Source of the DNA: Oenanthe sinensis
Taxonomy: Eukaryota > Streptophyta > Magnoliopsida > Apiales > Apiaceae
Direction: 5' to 3'
Assembly (NCBI GenBank): GCA_028671895.1
Contig: CM053803.1
Location: 47,552,786-47,616,785 of the forward strand
Length of the DNA: 64,000 bases
Below, in pieces: positions 43,001-55,400 of the stretch. The position numbers were made by a program, and so were the translations under genes. A model generated the notes under the pieces. The model ran no database searches and had not been told where the DNA came from. It saw nothing but the letters and a program-made list of their open reading frames with translations. Numbering within the stretch: position 1 is the first letter of the stretch; each line of letters opens with the position of its first letter.

Positions 43001-44900
43001 GTAATTGCATGTGCATGTTAGGCAAAAACAAACTATTTTGTAGTCTATCGTACTCTATTTATTTTAGTTGCTAAACATGAATAAAATTCATAAGTTTAAA
43101 TCATGATCAACTTTCTAGGCAATTTACCTGGGAACAACACATCAATGCACACAGACAATTGCATGTGTAATATTTTGGACTCTTAGTAAAAACAACAATG
43201 TAAGCTAATCAAAACTTCACACACAAATAATATTAAATTGACTCTTATAGCCAGTAACAGACATTTTAAGTGGTTAATAATTCATATCAATCATTGAGAA
43301 ACTTCATACGATATATTCATTGAGAAAATATGTATATCCAGGTTCAAGAATTAAATTAACTCCAATTTTACATAAAATTTGAGTTATATGTTTTTTTGGC
43401 TATAATTTTTTTTTCGAAAACGATAAACGTTTCATTGATAGATAACTTAAAATACAAATTCTCGATATATAGGAGTTGTGAATATTTCTTTCATCCATAA
43501 AAGTTATCATCTAACCGAAAATTATGCTTAACCAAGATCTAAATTACGACTACCATAAGAAAAAGATTCATTCAGAAGTTTAGACAATAACACATTTATA
43601 TCAGTAAAAAAACATCTTAAAGAATAATGTTACAAACACTAGAACTAATTTTAGCCACTAAACATGCCCAATTTAGGAATTAATGCAGACATACAACACA
43701 TTGATCCACTTAGGTGATTTTGAGTTAAATTATTTTGAATTGACGGGACACAGCCTATTTAAATGCAATTTACTCTAAATTTATTGTTGCATTTTAAATT
43801 TGAACATGAATATTTTGTTTAAATAGTATATCGAGTATAATGTAATCTTAGACTGTTTTTGGAAACTTGTAAAATGACAAAAGGAGTTGGGTAAATAAAA
43901 AAAAACAAATTGTTCAATTTTGGAGAAAAAACCTTTTAAACACAATTTAGTGATAAAATACCCAAAATATCAATCTCTACAAAAATGGCCCTTTGTATCA
44001 TGTGACTTTAAGTCACGTTATCAAACTATCCCCGTTTTTGCTAATGAGCCGGCCTGTTAAGGGTTGGTGAAAGTAAATGGTAAATTTAATAACACGTACG
44101 TTTTTCAAATTTTTTAGAAGCGCAAATTAAATTTGCGTTTTTAATTTTAATTTTTATTTTTAATAAAAAATAATATAAAGTTGTGTTTTTTAGTGATAAA
44201 ATGGTCATTTTTATGAGTTGTAATATTTTGGATCATTATTCCCAATTTATAATAGAAAGTCCTGTCAATAGTGATGAATCTCCTTTGTTTATAACTTATA
44301 AGTGAATAAAAGTCCACTTTTCCCTTAAAAAAATAAAAGCCCACTTTTCCCCAACAAAATAAATAAATAAAAGCCCACTTCATCAAAAGGAAAAAAAGGC
44401 GCCACTAACGTAGGGATTGTAGTAAGATAGAAAGAATTTGACTGGAGAAATACGGAGCAGATTAATGGATGAGGATGGCTTTAACTGATGTTGCATCCTC
44501 ATATGTATATAGATAGGCATTTACAGTAAAATCATAGAAATTATATACAACCATAAACCAACAAAAGCATTTTAAACACAAGGAAAAACTCATGAACTTG
44601 ACCTGAGAGACAACTGAAGAGCCTTTAAAAACCGAATAGAAGATGTAAAAATGACGAGTTTAATACATGACATGTTGCCGAGAACTATAAGCTGTCTTTT
44701 GCCTATATTCAATCTTCACTCCTTCGTGAAATTATACTACTACTTATTCTAACAGCAGAAGAGAACCAATTTACTAATTTCCACTTTTATTTTGCCTGTG
44801 TCAAAAGATTGATTACTCCTACTAATGGTCAGGTTTGTATACGCAAAAAATCAACTTTTATATGTATCCTCAGGAATCTTCACAGTCTACTTGAGACAAT
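40072..44900. repeat. Intergenic region with MITE-like fragments
   Basis: No gene seen. 40206-40377 is Stowaway-like (TACATTCCTTTCGTTCC ... TGGAGTACT). 40690-40777 is a shorter relative (CCGTCCC ... CGAGGGAGG). 41750-42068 has inverted GTTCACTT ends about 320 bp apart. 42110-42450 is built of degenerate ATTCAAATTCGAATTC-like words. 42545-42890 has GC-richer ends (GCGGGGTGAGCGTCCG; CATGACCCCGG) around AT-rich DNA and resembles a decayed transposon. I see nothing else specific in 42900-44900, which includes the 3' UTR of the DnaJ gene. Confidence 0.45.
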
Positions 44901-45029
44901 TAACTACACTGCACCTTCCTTTGTACCTGTGTATGGTCTATTCACACTCATTCCTTTGTATTTCCATTAGTTTTTGATCACCTGTTCTTTCTCAGCTTTC
45001 AAAGCACCTTCAACAGTTTTGACCTCACT

Positions 45030-47159
45030 TTAGGCATCTTGCGGTTTTTCCTCAGCAGCTACACATTTCTCGATTGCAGGCTCCCCGTCTATTTTTGTAA
45101 GCACTTTAAGATACTCCAATGGAGTAGCTGCTGGATCCAGCTCGAGGTAGCCTTTCGGAGCATTTTCAGCTTCTTGGCCTGTAAGCGTGTAGTGTGGGAT
45201 CCGATGAGAAAACCTGAACATCTCTTCTTTGTGTATTCTCATTACCTTATCACAATCTCTGTGTGGATGAAACACTGTCCTGAAGCCAGCAACTTTAATT
45301 AGAGGAGTTACAAACACACCTTGTTCTTCACTGTAGTCATCATGAACTTCCACCATGTCGTATTTGTGAATTACTTCATCGGGGGTATGTTCATTCCAGT
45401 CACTAGACCAATTTCTGTATAGAGCCCATATGTCTCCCTTTTGGGGGAGTATTTGTAGGACCCCGCGCGTGCCCTTCGTCCAATTAGCCTTGTGTGAAAA
45501 TGAATTTAAAGACTTGTTAATTTCATATTTCCCAACCCTGAATTCTCCACAACTTTTGAAGAAGCCACAACCTACCCACTCCATTGGACCAAATTCACTA
45601 TTTGTTCTCGAATTGAGCCAACTGATTCTCATTTTGAATGGCTTCCTGGAGATAACCTTGTGAATGAAAGCATAGAATCGCGGCATGCCATCATCATCAT
45701 CATATGCAGCCCAGATTTGACCATCTCCGAAAGAGCTTTCTGTCCTATCCATATCAAAATCATGAAAATCGGGATCTGGAACATCCATTGACTGTGCTAC
45801 ATGGTTTCCATTTTCACCATCAGCAGAAGTGCTAATGAAATGCTTTGCAATTTCATATTTGGCAGGGGAGGAATCGCCAATCACATTCAAATTGTCATCA
45901 AACTCCATCCCGTTTTTCAATTTTTCTTTCTTTCTTTGTTCTACCTTCCTTTTCTCTTCAACCTTCTTAGCAGCCTCGAAGGCCCATTCACTCAATTTCT
46001 TGTTGACCTCCTTTCGGGCCTTTCCCATTAGCATGTTTCGGGTCTCAAGCAGCGTCAAATCCCTAGTGCCATTAGGCCTACTATTGATGCTAGAAAACCC
46101 ATGCAACCCAGACAAGTTGCCAGCTCCAGCACTTGTAGACGTCTGGAATGGTGCCTTCTCTCTATTATGGTGGCCATTACCATCTACGACCCTTCTCTTA
46201 GAGTGCATTTCTTCCTTATAACCAAAACCTTGTGACTCTTCACGCGCTCTCTTTAATCTCTCATTTGCTTGCTGAACAACGTTTGCAGCTTTCACAGAAA
46301 TGGAAGGCTCAGTCTTGGCAGTTCTAACCACATTAGAGTGAGTACCCCAATTAGGACCTGTTGAACCTACTTGTCTTGCATTGGGTGTTGATGTAGTATT
46401 TGTACCTGGTTTACTAATAGAAGGTTGATTGCTTGTATTCTGATGGGATTGCTTAGAACTTGTACTGGAAGACTTGGGATAATTGTCGGGTGGTGCCATT
46501 TCTGCAGCCAGAAAAGCTTGTTGACAATTGGGACAAAGGAGGGTGTGGTTGAGGTATACCTTCAGATATTCATAATGCATCTTGCACCGATTGCAAATAG
46601 TCCAAAATGTGTCTGTTCTACGAGATGTTGGCGGGGAAACAGTATTCTTATAAGTTTTTGGCTTTGGATGTGGCACCCTATGTGTAACATTATGGAACCC
46701 ATTTCCACTAGGAACAGATGAAGGCCTTCCAGTTTGAGATGGTACTCTCTGTTGGAACCCATTTAAACTCCTCCTCTGGTTATAAGCTAACCTCTTCGCC
46801 TTATCAGATAACAAACCCCAGGCTTCAGAGAGAAGCTTAAATGCACCATCTGCACCAATAGACTTATTTTTATCAGGGTGAAGCATGAGAGCCAACTTCC
46901 TGTACTGCTTCTTTATTGTTTCGTCATCAGATGAAGGGGTTACGCCTAATACACCATACCAATCCATTTCACCACTAATTTTATTCTCTGCTGCAATATA
47001 CACATCAAGTGTGGTTAATATTTGGGGAAGACCCTCAAGTGAAGGGTACAGATTTTGGGCCTTTAAGGCAAATTTCTTTGCACCAGCAAAATCTCTGCTT
47101 TCTAATTTCTTCTCAGCAATAGTTTTTGCCCGATCAGCTTCATCTTTATTGCATTCCAT
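45030..47159 (-). CDS. DnaJ (HSP40) protein with C-terminal DUF3444
   Basis: A single uninterrupted 709-residue frame from ATG at 47157-47159. The N-terminal helix region (1-60) is of the type seen in plant J-proteins starting ME-NK-EA-RAK. The J domain is at about 66-130 with HPD at 94-96, which stimulates Hsp70 ATPase. A zinc-ribbon-like pair CNRC (189-192) and CPNC (209-212) follows. Then come a low-complexity linker, a Lys/Glu helix near 375-420 and DUF3444 at about 470-690 (GQIWAAYDDDDGMPRFYA). Clients are unknown. The CDS is intronless; an intron in the 5' UTR is likely, with donor at 48069 (CAG|GTACTTG on the minus strand) and acceptor just upstream of the ATG. The predicted localisation (nucleus or cytosol) is inference. 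Confidence 0.94.
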   Translation of the reverse strand: MECNKDEADRAKTIAEKKLESRDFAGAKKFALKAQNLYPSLEGLPQILTTLDVYIAAENKISGEMDWYGVLGVTPSSDDETIKKQYRKLALMLHPDKNKSIGADGAFKLLSEAWGLLSDKAKRLAYNQRRSLNGFQQRVPSQTGRPSSVPSGNGFHNVTHRVPHPKPKTYKNTVSPPTSRRTDTFWTICNRCKMHYEYLKVYLNHTLLCPNCQQAFLAAEMAPPDNYPKSSSTSSKQSHQNTSNQPSISKPGTNTTSTPNARQVGSTGPNWGTHSNVVRTAKTEPSISVKAANVVQQANERLKRAREESQGFGYKEEMHSKRRVVDGNGHHNREKAPFQTSTSAGAGNLSGLHGFSSINSRPNGTRDLTLLETRNMLMGKARKEVNKKLSEWAFEAAKKVEEKRKVEQRKKEKLKNGMEFDDNLNVIGDSSPAKYEIAKHFISTSADGENGNHVAQSMDVPDPDFHDFDMDRTESSFGDGQIWAAYDDDDGMPRFYAFIHKVISRKPFKMRISWLNSRTNSEFGPMEWVGCGFFKSCGEFRVGKYEINKSLNSFSHKANWTKGTRGVLQILPQKGDIWALYRNWSSDWNEHTPDEVIHKYDMVEVHDDYSEEQGVFVTPLIKVAGFRTVFHPHRDCDKVMRIHKEEMFRFSHRIPHYTLTGQEAENAPKGYLELDPAATPLEYLKVLTKIDGEPAIEKCVAAEEKPQDA

Positions 47160-49404
47160 AGCTTTCAGAACTGATCGGCAATGTTGACTACACTAAGCTA
47201 TTTTTCACCAGAATTTGCTACACTGCTATGGACGAAAATGGTGACACCCAAAATACACAGGTAACAGAATCTATAAGCTATTAAAACAGCAGTCCAACTA
47301 ATCATCTACTACCTGATTCAGACAAAATAACAAAGACCAATTATATTAATAAAATGTCTGTAGACAACATAATCTTCTACCACAGCTCAAGCATTTTTTC
47401 TTTCTTCCTAAGACATCTCAATATTACATTTCACTAGTTCAAATCAAAAGTAGCATGGCCTTGAATTACATAGTTTAAACATACGACACTAGCTTTAATT
47501 TCTTATTTAATTACAGAAAATGACCTCAAAACCGAAATGCCAATCCTTCTGGACTCCAACACAATATACTATCCAATTAAAATACATGTAAAACAAAAAT
47601 CATTCACTACAGCTCAGGTGTTACATTTCACTAGTTTAAATCTAAATTATCACATCACAGAATAACCTAATTTTAACATAAAACCTCAAATTTCTTATCG
47701 AAACACACAAATGACCTCAAAAACCAAATCACAACACAATACAGTACAGTGCCCGACTAAATTACGAGAATTCTCATAATCTTCCTTTTCTAAGCCTGAT
47801 ATCATACATTCACTATCATCACCTTAAACAACTACTAATTCAATTATTATTATCGTAAACAGATTCAAATCATCATTCACAATGCTCGAAAAAAAAACTC
47901 GAATTCACGCAATCAACACTTAAAATTCACAATCAGATCCAAACAACAGAGAAGCAACTAACGGTCGAATTCCATCACAACAAATTCACACAATCAGAGT
48001 GTGTGTGTGTGTGTGTGTGTGTAAATTGAGTAACAAAAATGCAATAGATTAGAGTGAAATACAAGTACCTGTAACTGTTGTAGAAGAAATGTATATAATT
48101 TGAACGGTCACCGTTGAATTGAGCTGAAGCTTAAATTTGTAAGTACATATGTATGTATATATAATATTTTGGTCAAAACCCTGTGTGTGTTTAGAGATCC
48201 TATCAGCTGCCGTTTATAAAATATTATTATGAATCTCATTGAAATCAACAAATTTAAACACACACAGCCATGTTTATAAACATTTTTACTCTACTTTCTT
48301 TCTTCTTAAACTTAACTATGGTTAAATTTTAACTCTTATGATTAAGATTTTATATTTTTATTACTTTAGTTTAGAATATTCTCGATAATAACGTCGTCAT
48401 ATTTCAATTATTATTTTGAAGTTTTGATTTTGATGATTATAGTATATTGATTGTTTTCATTAGTTTTATATTTAATGTTAAAAATATGTTTAATTATTAA
48501 TAATTATTATATACTTTTTAAATCTCTAAAGATAAAGAATAATTGAATATTATTTTCTTTTCGCTGCTTTCACTCTAATATTCATAATGCAATCATTAAT
48601 ATATTTTATACTACCAAGTACCACTTGCACTATTAAAAAAAGAAAATACCTATGCAAACAAAATCATATTAATATAATTAAAACGATTTTCAAAAAGAAA
48701 AATAAAAAATATACTCCTAAAATTAAAAGACAAACGATTTTCAAGAGAATTATTGTCCTTCGACATTGGTTCTTTCTTGCAAATTTGTCTCCATCAAAAA
48801 TCAAACTATCTTATTCTTGTCCAATAAATGGTAAAATAAAATTAGATGTTTGATTCGAGATAAATAAAATAATAATATCAAAATGCTAGAGCTCCAAAAA
48901 AATTATCAAATTTTTTTTCCAAAAAGCCAAGAAAACAGTGTTTTTGCCTATGGAAAGTGATTGATCTCTGCAATTTCTATTCGAGCATCGATTGTAAAGC
49001 TACTCCCACTTTTTTTTTAAATCTAACTTTTTCAGGCTCCGCGACGATACTTCACATGTTTATAACATGTACAAAGTAAACCACCAAGTGCCCTTCCATT
49101 CCAACCCAGCAACAGAATTTAATACAAAATCAAACATCATGTATAGATGCTTCAAATGTTTTTATTAAATTTAAAAGCTGATTGACCAGGCAAGGCTTAT
49201 ACTTGCAGAAATCGACATATACATGAGCCTGGGAAAAACGATGAAGGTTCATGTTCCTTCATTGCAACAGCAAAAAAACAAATTGGTGAAACGGTAGTTC
49301 AACATATCACCTGGCCTCCTGCAAGGTATGTCTTCTTGACTACCCCAGTAGGCAGACAAAGCCTTGAACTCTTTTGATTCAAAACAAGGAAATCCCCCAG
49401 TATT
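47160..49404. other. DnaJ 5' UTR/intron, promoter and intergenic DNA
   Basis: No further gene. 47180-48069 is the probable 5' UTR intron of the DnaJ gene, with a (GT)12 run at 47999-48022. Minus-strand TATATATA at 48152-48164 lies where its promoter is expected. 48240-49260 is AT-rich with nothing recognisable; 49260-49404 should be the 3' UTR of the PP2C gene. Confidence 0.6.
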
Positions 49405-52400
49405 TCAATCTTTCTTAGGATCAGCAGGGTTTAGTTTGTCCTGGTGAAACTTTACCACGATGCAAGTGATATTATCAGCACTCCCGCGGGTAAAAGCAGT
49501 CTCCGTCAACTTCCTAGCAGCAGCTTCTGGTTCTTCTTCACTTGTTGCAAGTGAGATAGCATCCTGTGACACAGTAATAGTAGTAGTTTATTTAAAATAT
49601 ATATGTGGATAGGGTGACGATTTAAGAGACTGATATAAGATTACTGTTTGCAAGTCCTGAGAAAATTTCTTAGTTCAACCTCTTTGAGTAATTTTTATAA
49701 CAAATGCCCATGTGCCCCTGTATCTCGTTACTCTATATACACACACACGAAAGAGTAGGCCTACGCTGTTGCAGCTATAAAGTGGTCGATATAACTAAAG
49801 GATCCCACATGTAAAGCTCGATCCCTGATATAGTAATTGCTAATAATGAGACCTACATCTTTTGCCAATACCACCATATACAAATGTAGTTGGCTCGGCT
49901 CTCAGCCAGTTTATTTCAGTTAATGTATCAGCACTCTATACAACAAAAAACAATAATATATTGGTCTTAATAACTTTTGTGTCATATGCCTTGCATTACA
50001 TCAGAAAAATACCTCATTTGGTACGACATCCCACAGTCCGTCGCTTGCCAGCACAAGCAGTTCGAATTCTTCATCAATTACCTGATCCTGAACACGGACA
50101 AAAGAAAAATATGATTTAAACTAAGAACATAAATGGAAGTAAGCAACATATGATCTACTTGGTCCAATATTTACATAGGTATAACACGTGTAAACAATCG
50201 CACAATAGTTCGTTACAAAGGAGAACAACTAGCCTGCTCTATTCTGGTTTTTACTACAAGGGGGTCAAATTTGAACCTAAACATCAAGGTCATCTTGTAA
50301 TAACAATAAGGCTAATCAGCATCCTTTTTAGGCGCAAAGATAGGTTTTCTCTACATATTTGAAAATGCTTGCTGATCTTTTCCGTATATCACAAACTAAA
50401 AAAAGTATAATAAAATATACGCAGTAGAATAAAAGTAGACATGCCAACTTAAAAATTCTACTCATTTAATGCAGTAGAATGACAGGGTGACCGACAATAT
50501 AGTGTTCATGGTTCCAGTAAATCTTGCACCAATTAAAACTTGAAAAGAGCATATATAAGAGAAATTTGAACTGTTCATGGCCTTAATTACTAGGCCTATA
50601 TGGTACTTATGATTTTGTGAATTGTGATAGTTGTTTTTGGTTGTTACTATTACTGGGTAAAATATAAACTGATATAAGACGATATTCTTTTAATGTCAAG
50701 AAGTATAAATATGCATACATAGTGTTCCATATCTGACAGACTGCCAGTTAAATTTTCTTCCAGCTACAAAGAATCTAGAATTTAAAAAAAACAGATATAC
50801 CTAATTCGAAAATCCAAGTGTATACTATTTTATTAAAACCGAAACATTCTCAAACTATATCAATGTTTATATAAAATAGAATTTTACATACTATACCTAA
50901 TTTTTACGGGCCTAAACTATATACAAACCTGTATTAAATAAATTTCTACTTTTTATACCTAACTTTTAACTATTATCGAACTAACTCTTCTTATTAATTT
51001 ATTATCACCCGCATCTTTAACAAATGTACATAAAACAAGAAAATATATCGTATGTATTAACATACGTTCTCAACGCTACAAAACATTAATATCAAATACC
51101 AATAAAATATAACATAAAAATATATTTACTTAAATATCAGTAAATCCGTGCATCGGGTTATAAGCTTGTTCATATAATACAGTAAATGTCAAAATTTAGT
51201 AGGCATCAACACATAAGGAAAACAATAAATTGAACTGTCATAAGAACAAAACTAATAGAAAGGGAATGAACATTTTTTTTGTGTGGTTTCAAGGTTTACC
51301 TGAATCTCAGGTTCTGCCACAACAAATTGTTTCAGCATGCGATTTCCAAAAGCACGAGACATTGCCAAGACTCCGCCTACTCTCCATGTTCCTAAAAGAA
51401 AGTCAAGAAATTGAACTTATACTTGGTATCACCTATATACATATTACACTTCACAACTATTGCAAAATATGTGAGGTCTGTTGAAGATAGGACACCCTAA
51501 CATGCATTGTAAACATTTGCATCGTACAAACCCAATGCATGTAGGGTGTTCCGTCATCAATTTGAGTGTGCAACTTTTAACACCTGTAATATTTATACAT
51601 AATTTATCAGTTGATGTTTGTTTTTATTTTCCAATTTTGCATTGAATGCAGTCCAAGTCACTAAATACTTAAATAGCCTACCCATTATGATAACATAAAG
51701 ACGACGTCACTTGAAGGGCAAACGAGTAAATACAGCTGAGGAAGAAGTAGTGAGTTGGCAGGAGAAGCGAGATAAGATGAGGAATTAGAGAGAGGAATGT
51801 ATGCTGAGAGGAATGTAAACCCTTCTGGGTATTAGGATTCTCACCGTGAAGGGCGGTTGGTTAAGGGCATACCTGGGACTACTCGAAAGCTTCCGTCTAT
51901 CCTTCCCTTCCAGTATCATTAAATTATTATATCTATTTCTACGCTTCTTAAGCTTGTCTCTGTGTTCAGTTGTGACTCTAATCTCTAAACTTCTTTAGCT
52001 TATAGAAAACTTGGTATGCGCCTCAACCTGCAAACTAACGAGCCCACAAATTGAGTAAATAGAAGAAGCTGTTGCTGATCTAAGAAGCTCAATGACGGAA
52101 AAAGTAGCAGAGACGGTGAATCGCGAGCAACAGCAGAGATGCAACAAACCTTAATCCCAAATTAGTTCTAGCCCGAATCAGGTCACTTGGAAGTTGCAGA
52201 TTCTAATCGATAGAGTAAGAGAAGTCTAACAAAAACCTAATCGAAGAAGTCAAAAGACGAAAGGTAAGAGTTTCAAGCGGATATGAGGACCACCATAACC
52301 TCCCTCAAGCCAAGCAGTAACCATTTCAATGGCAAAATCGGAGAATAGGTGGGAGTAGCGACACTATGGGATCAGGACTGCGTAGCAATACTTCAGGGGG

Positions 52401-55400
52401 GGGATGAGTTTCAGGGGAGTCTGTAATAGAGAGGACAAGGGGGAAGATGACCCCGACGGTGGTAAAGTATGGCATAGTGGTAGTAACTGGAGACATAGAA
52501 AATTGAATCATCCGATTTTTGGCAGATCCAATGCCGACGGGTGGATACGGAACTATATTTTTCATTTTATCATCTCAACAAAGAAGAAAAGTTACAGGCA
52601 TCGGTAGTTGGGTTCGACAAAGACGCATTAATATGGTAACAATGGAAAACAGGTGAAGGCCAATACAGCGTTAGGATGAGATGAGAAATCTACTTAAGCA
52701 ACGATTCAGGCCCCTTCACTCCTGGTCATTTTGTGAGAAGTGACTGGAGGTGACACAGACCGCAACGGTGGCACCAGAGGTTCATAGAACTGGCAGCAGC
52801 CTCGTGAAGGTTCTAGAGACCATTCTGAAGGTTCATTTTGTAAATGGGCTGAGAGATGATATTCGGGCCGAAGCCCATGGACTTGACGCTTTAAGGTGGA
52901 AGAGAAGGCCCAATTCTTCAATACTTATAAGCCCGGCAACATTAGTCAATATTCCTTACCAAGCAAGAGTCAAACACAATCTCTCAGTAGCATCTACACC
53001 CCTAGTTTAACAAACTTTTTCATCATCCCCGAGTCAGTGGCCACAACCAAGCATAAACATCAACTTCAACCACCACCTAGCCCCATCCTATGCAACTCTT
53101 ATCATCCCTACAGCCAAGCCCTTGGGAGAAATAAAAAGGCTAACTGATAAGGAGACACAATATAAGAGAGAGAGGGCTGTGTCATTGTGACAATAAGTGG
53201 ATGGCTGGCCACCGGTGCCAATGCAAAAAATTAATTGTTCTGTTTGCTCAAGAAGAAAGGGAAGAATTGCTAAATGAGGAGCAATTTGAGGGAGAAGGTA
53301 TAGCGAAACCAATACCGACAGAAGTTTCTTCCAATTTGGTGGTCAGGTTAACCTCACCCAAGACCATGACCATGAAACTAGTAAGAAATATCGAAGAACA
53401 TAAAGTGATAGTAGTTGTGGATCCGGGCAACATAAAGTGATAAAGTTACTTCTTTATTATAACAAAAAACCTCTACGTGTATGCCTGTAAAATGTAAATA
53501 GCAAATTTCTAATCCATAGTAAAATGTAAATAGCAAATTTCTAATCACATAGGACAAAATGAAATAACTACTTGATCAAACATTTACAATACTATAGCCT
53601 CTCGTTAGTTTACACTAACAAAATGAGTCTCATTTGATATATTAATGAGGCCACTAACAAAATATGTTTACCTGCCCACATCACAACACCACCAGCATTT
53701 TCAATTCTCTGCCGCTCATCACTTCTATTCGGTTTGTGGTCTTCAGAAAGTGGAATTGCTGTGAAACATAAAAATTCGATATTTTATAAAGAACTGTAAC
53801 AATTGAGACTTATACCATTAATTAGTGTTGTTATTGCTATTTTGTCACTAATCACTGTAAACCAAACAAATAGTGATCACTATAACATAGTAATAATATA
53901 TTACTGGTTTGCAAGCGGGGAAGAAAAAGTAGCATAGTAATAATATATGATCAGGAGTCGGGACAAACAAAGATTGTCGCAGAACATGTCTAATTCTGTC
54001 TTTAAAATCAAAAACTGAGTGAATGGTGATGCTTTAAACAATCTTCTAAATTGTTTTAATGATATTTAGAGGTTAATAAAGGTGGATGTATCACAGCTGC
54101 AGCAAGCTGAATTCACATAAAAGCTAATTCATACTTTGTAACTAATTCGATAAAATAAAGAGAGAACATATCACTAATAAAACTAAACATCTAATGAAGA
54201 CAGTATTATTTTTAGGTATATACTAAAGAACACCAATAAGGACAATCACGAATTAACAAGCACCCAATTGTAACTCTAAAGCACAACAAAGTTGGAACCA
54301 AGGGGGAACTCAATATATATGTATAGCCCATATCCTACAAAGAAAATGCCAACAATTGTTAGCCAATAATAAGATTTAAATTTTTGGCAACCAAAATTGA
54401 CTTTGCAATCATCCATCACACTTAGTGCTATTAGATTAATATGATAACAAGTTAACTTAAGCTTTGTGAAATTGTAAGAATACAATTTAGAAATCAACTT
54501 TGAAGTCCTTATACTTAAGATTTCATGTCTCTGTTTATTCATAAACTTTGCAAGTAAGATAAACCAATCATACATGATACAAGCTAACATGTTGTTTCCA
54601 TTATCATCCACCATATAACACCAATAATACACTATAGTTCCCTTTACAAATGGGCTAAACAAAGTCATAGGCCTAAGACAATTTACTATCTCGATGAAAT
54701 TTTTATAGTGTACCGAATATAGATATACCTTTCCCTGCCTTGGATATAACAGTTCGCGAATCTCCAACATTTGCAACATATAGATGGTTTCCAACAAGAA
54801 CTGCCGTTGAAGCAGTAGAACCATCATCGCGAAAAGTATCCTTTTCGGACTCCAAAAAGTCTGTGTCGGTCTGTTGATATGTCTGACCTGCACGTTCGTG
54901 TAAGCAGCAAGTCACAATAGATGTGTATAATATAAATAGGTGGTCCGCAAATCCCTGATTAATGTGATATTTAAAAAGAACTTAGTAAGCAATAGGTTTG
55001 ATAGTTACAAATGCCGTAAGAAAATTAGTAAATAAATTTGGATGCCAAAAACGCTACATACTTATTGCCAATTTAGTGTTCGTCAAAAATTCTGGATGTT
55101 TCATGAGTTTCTCAAAGAGATGGTCCTTCAGAAACTCCGCTGCGCGAGATCCTCCATGACCTATAACAAAACAAAACCTTTATACTTGTATGAAAAAATA
55201 AATAAGAATTTTCCAACTGTTTTTTTAGCTATGGAATTAACTTCTGCATGTACCAGGTAAAAACAGTTCAATGGTAAATAATTACATACATATAGAAGGG
55301 AACTTGAGATATTTTTGTAAGAGCAACAGAAAGAAACACCCATTAAAAAAATTCACACGCCTGCCTGGCTGCCTTTAAGAAACTATCAACCTATACTGGC

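Noticed and set aside
45829..46221. Plus-strand frames within the DnaJ gene
   Set aside because: Antisense of a well-supported 709-residue J-protein.
48587..48853. Lys-rich 88-codon frame upstream of DnaJ
   Set aside because: AT-rich composition artefact with no domain or supporting context.
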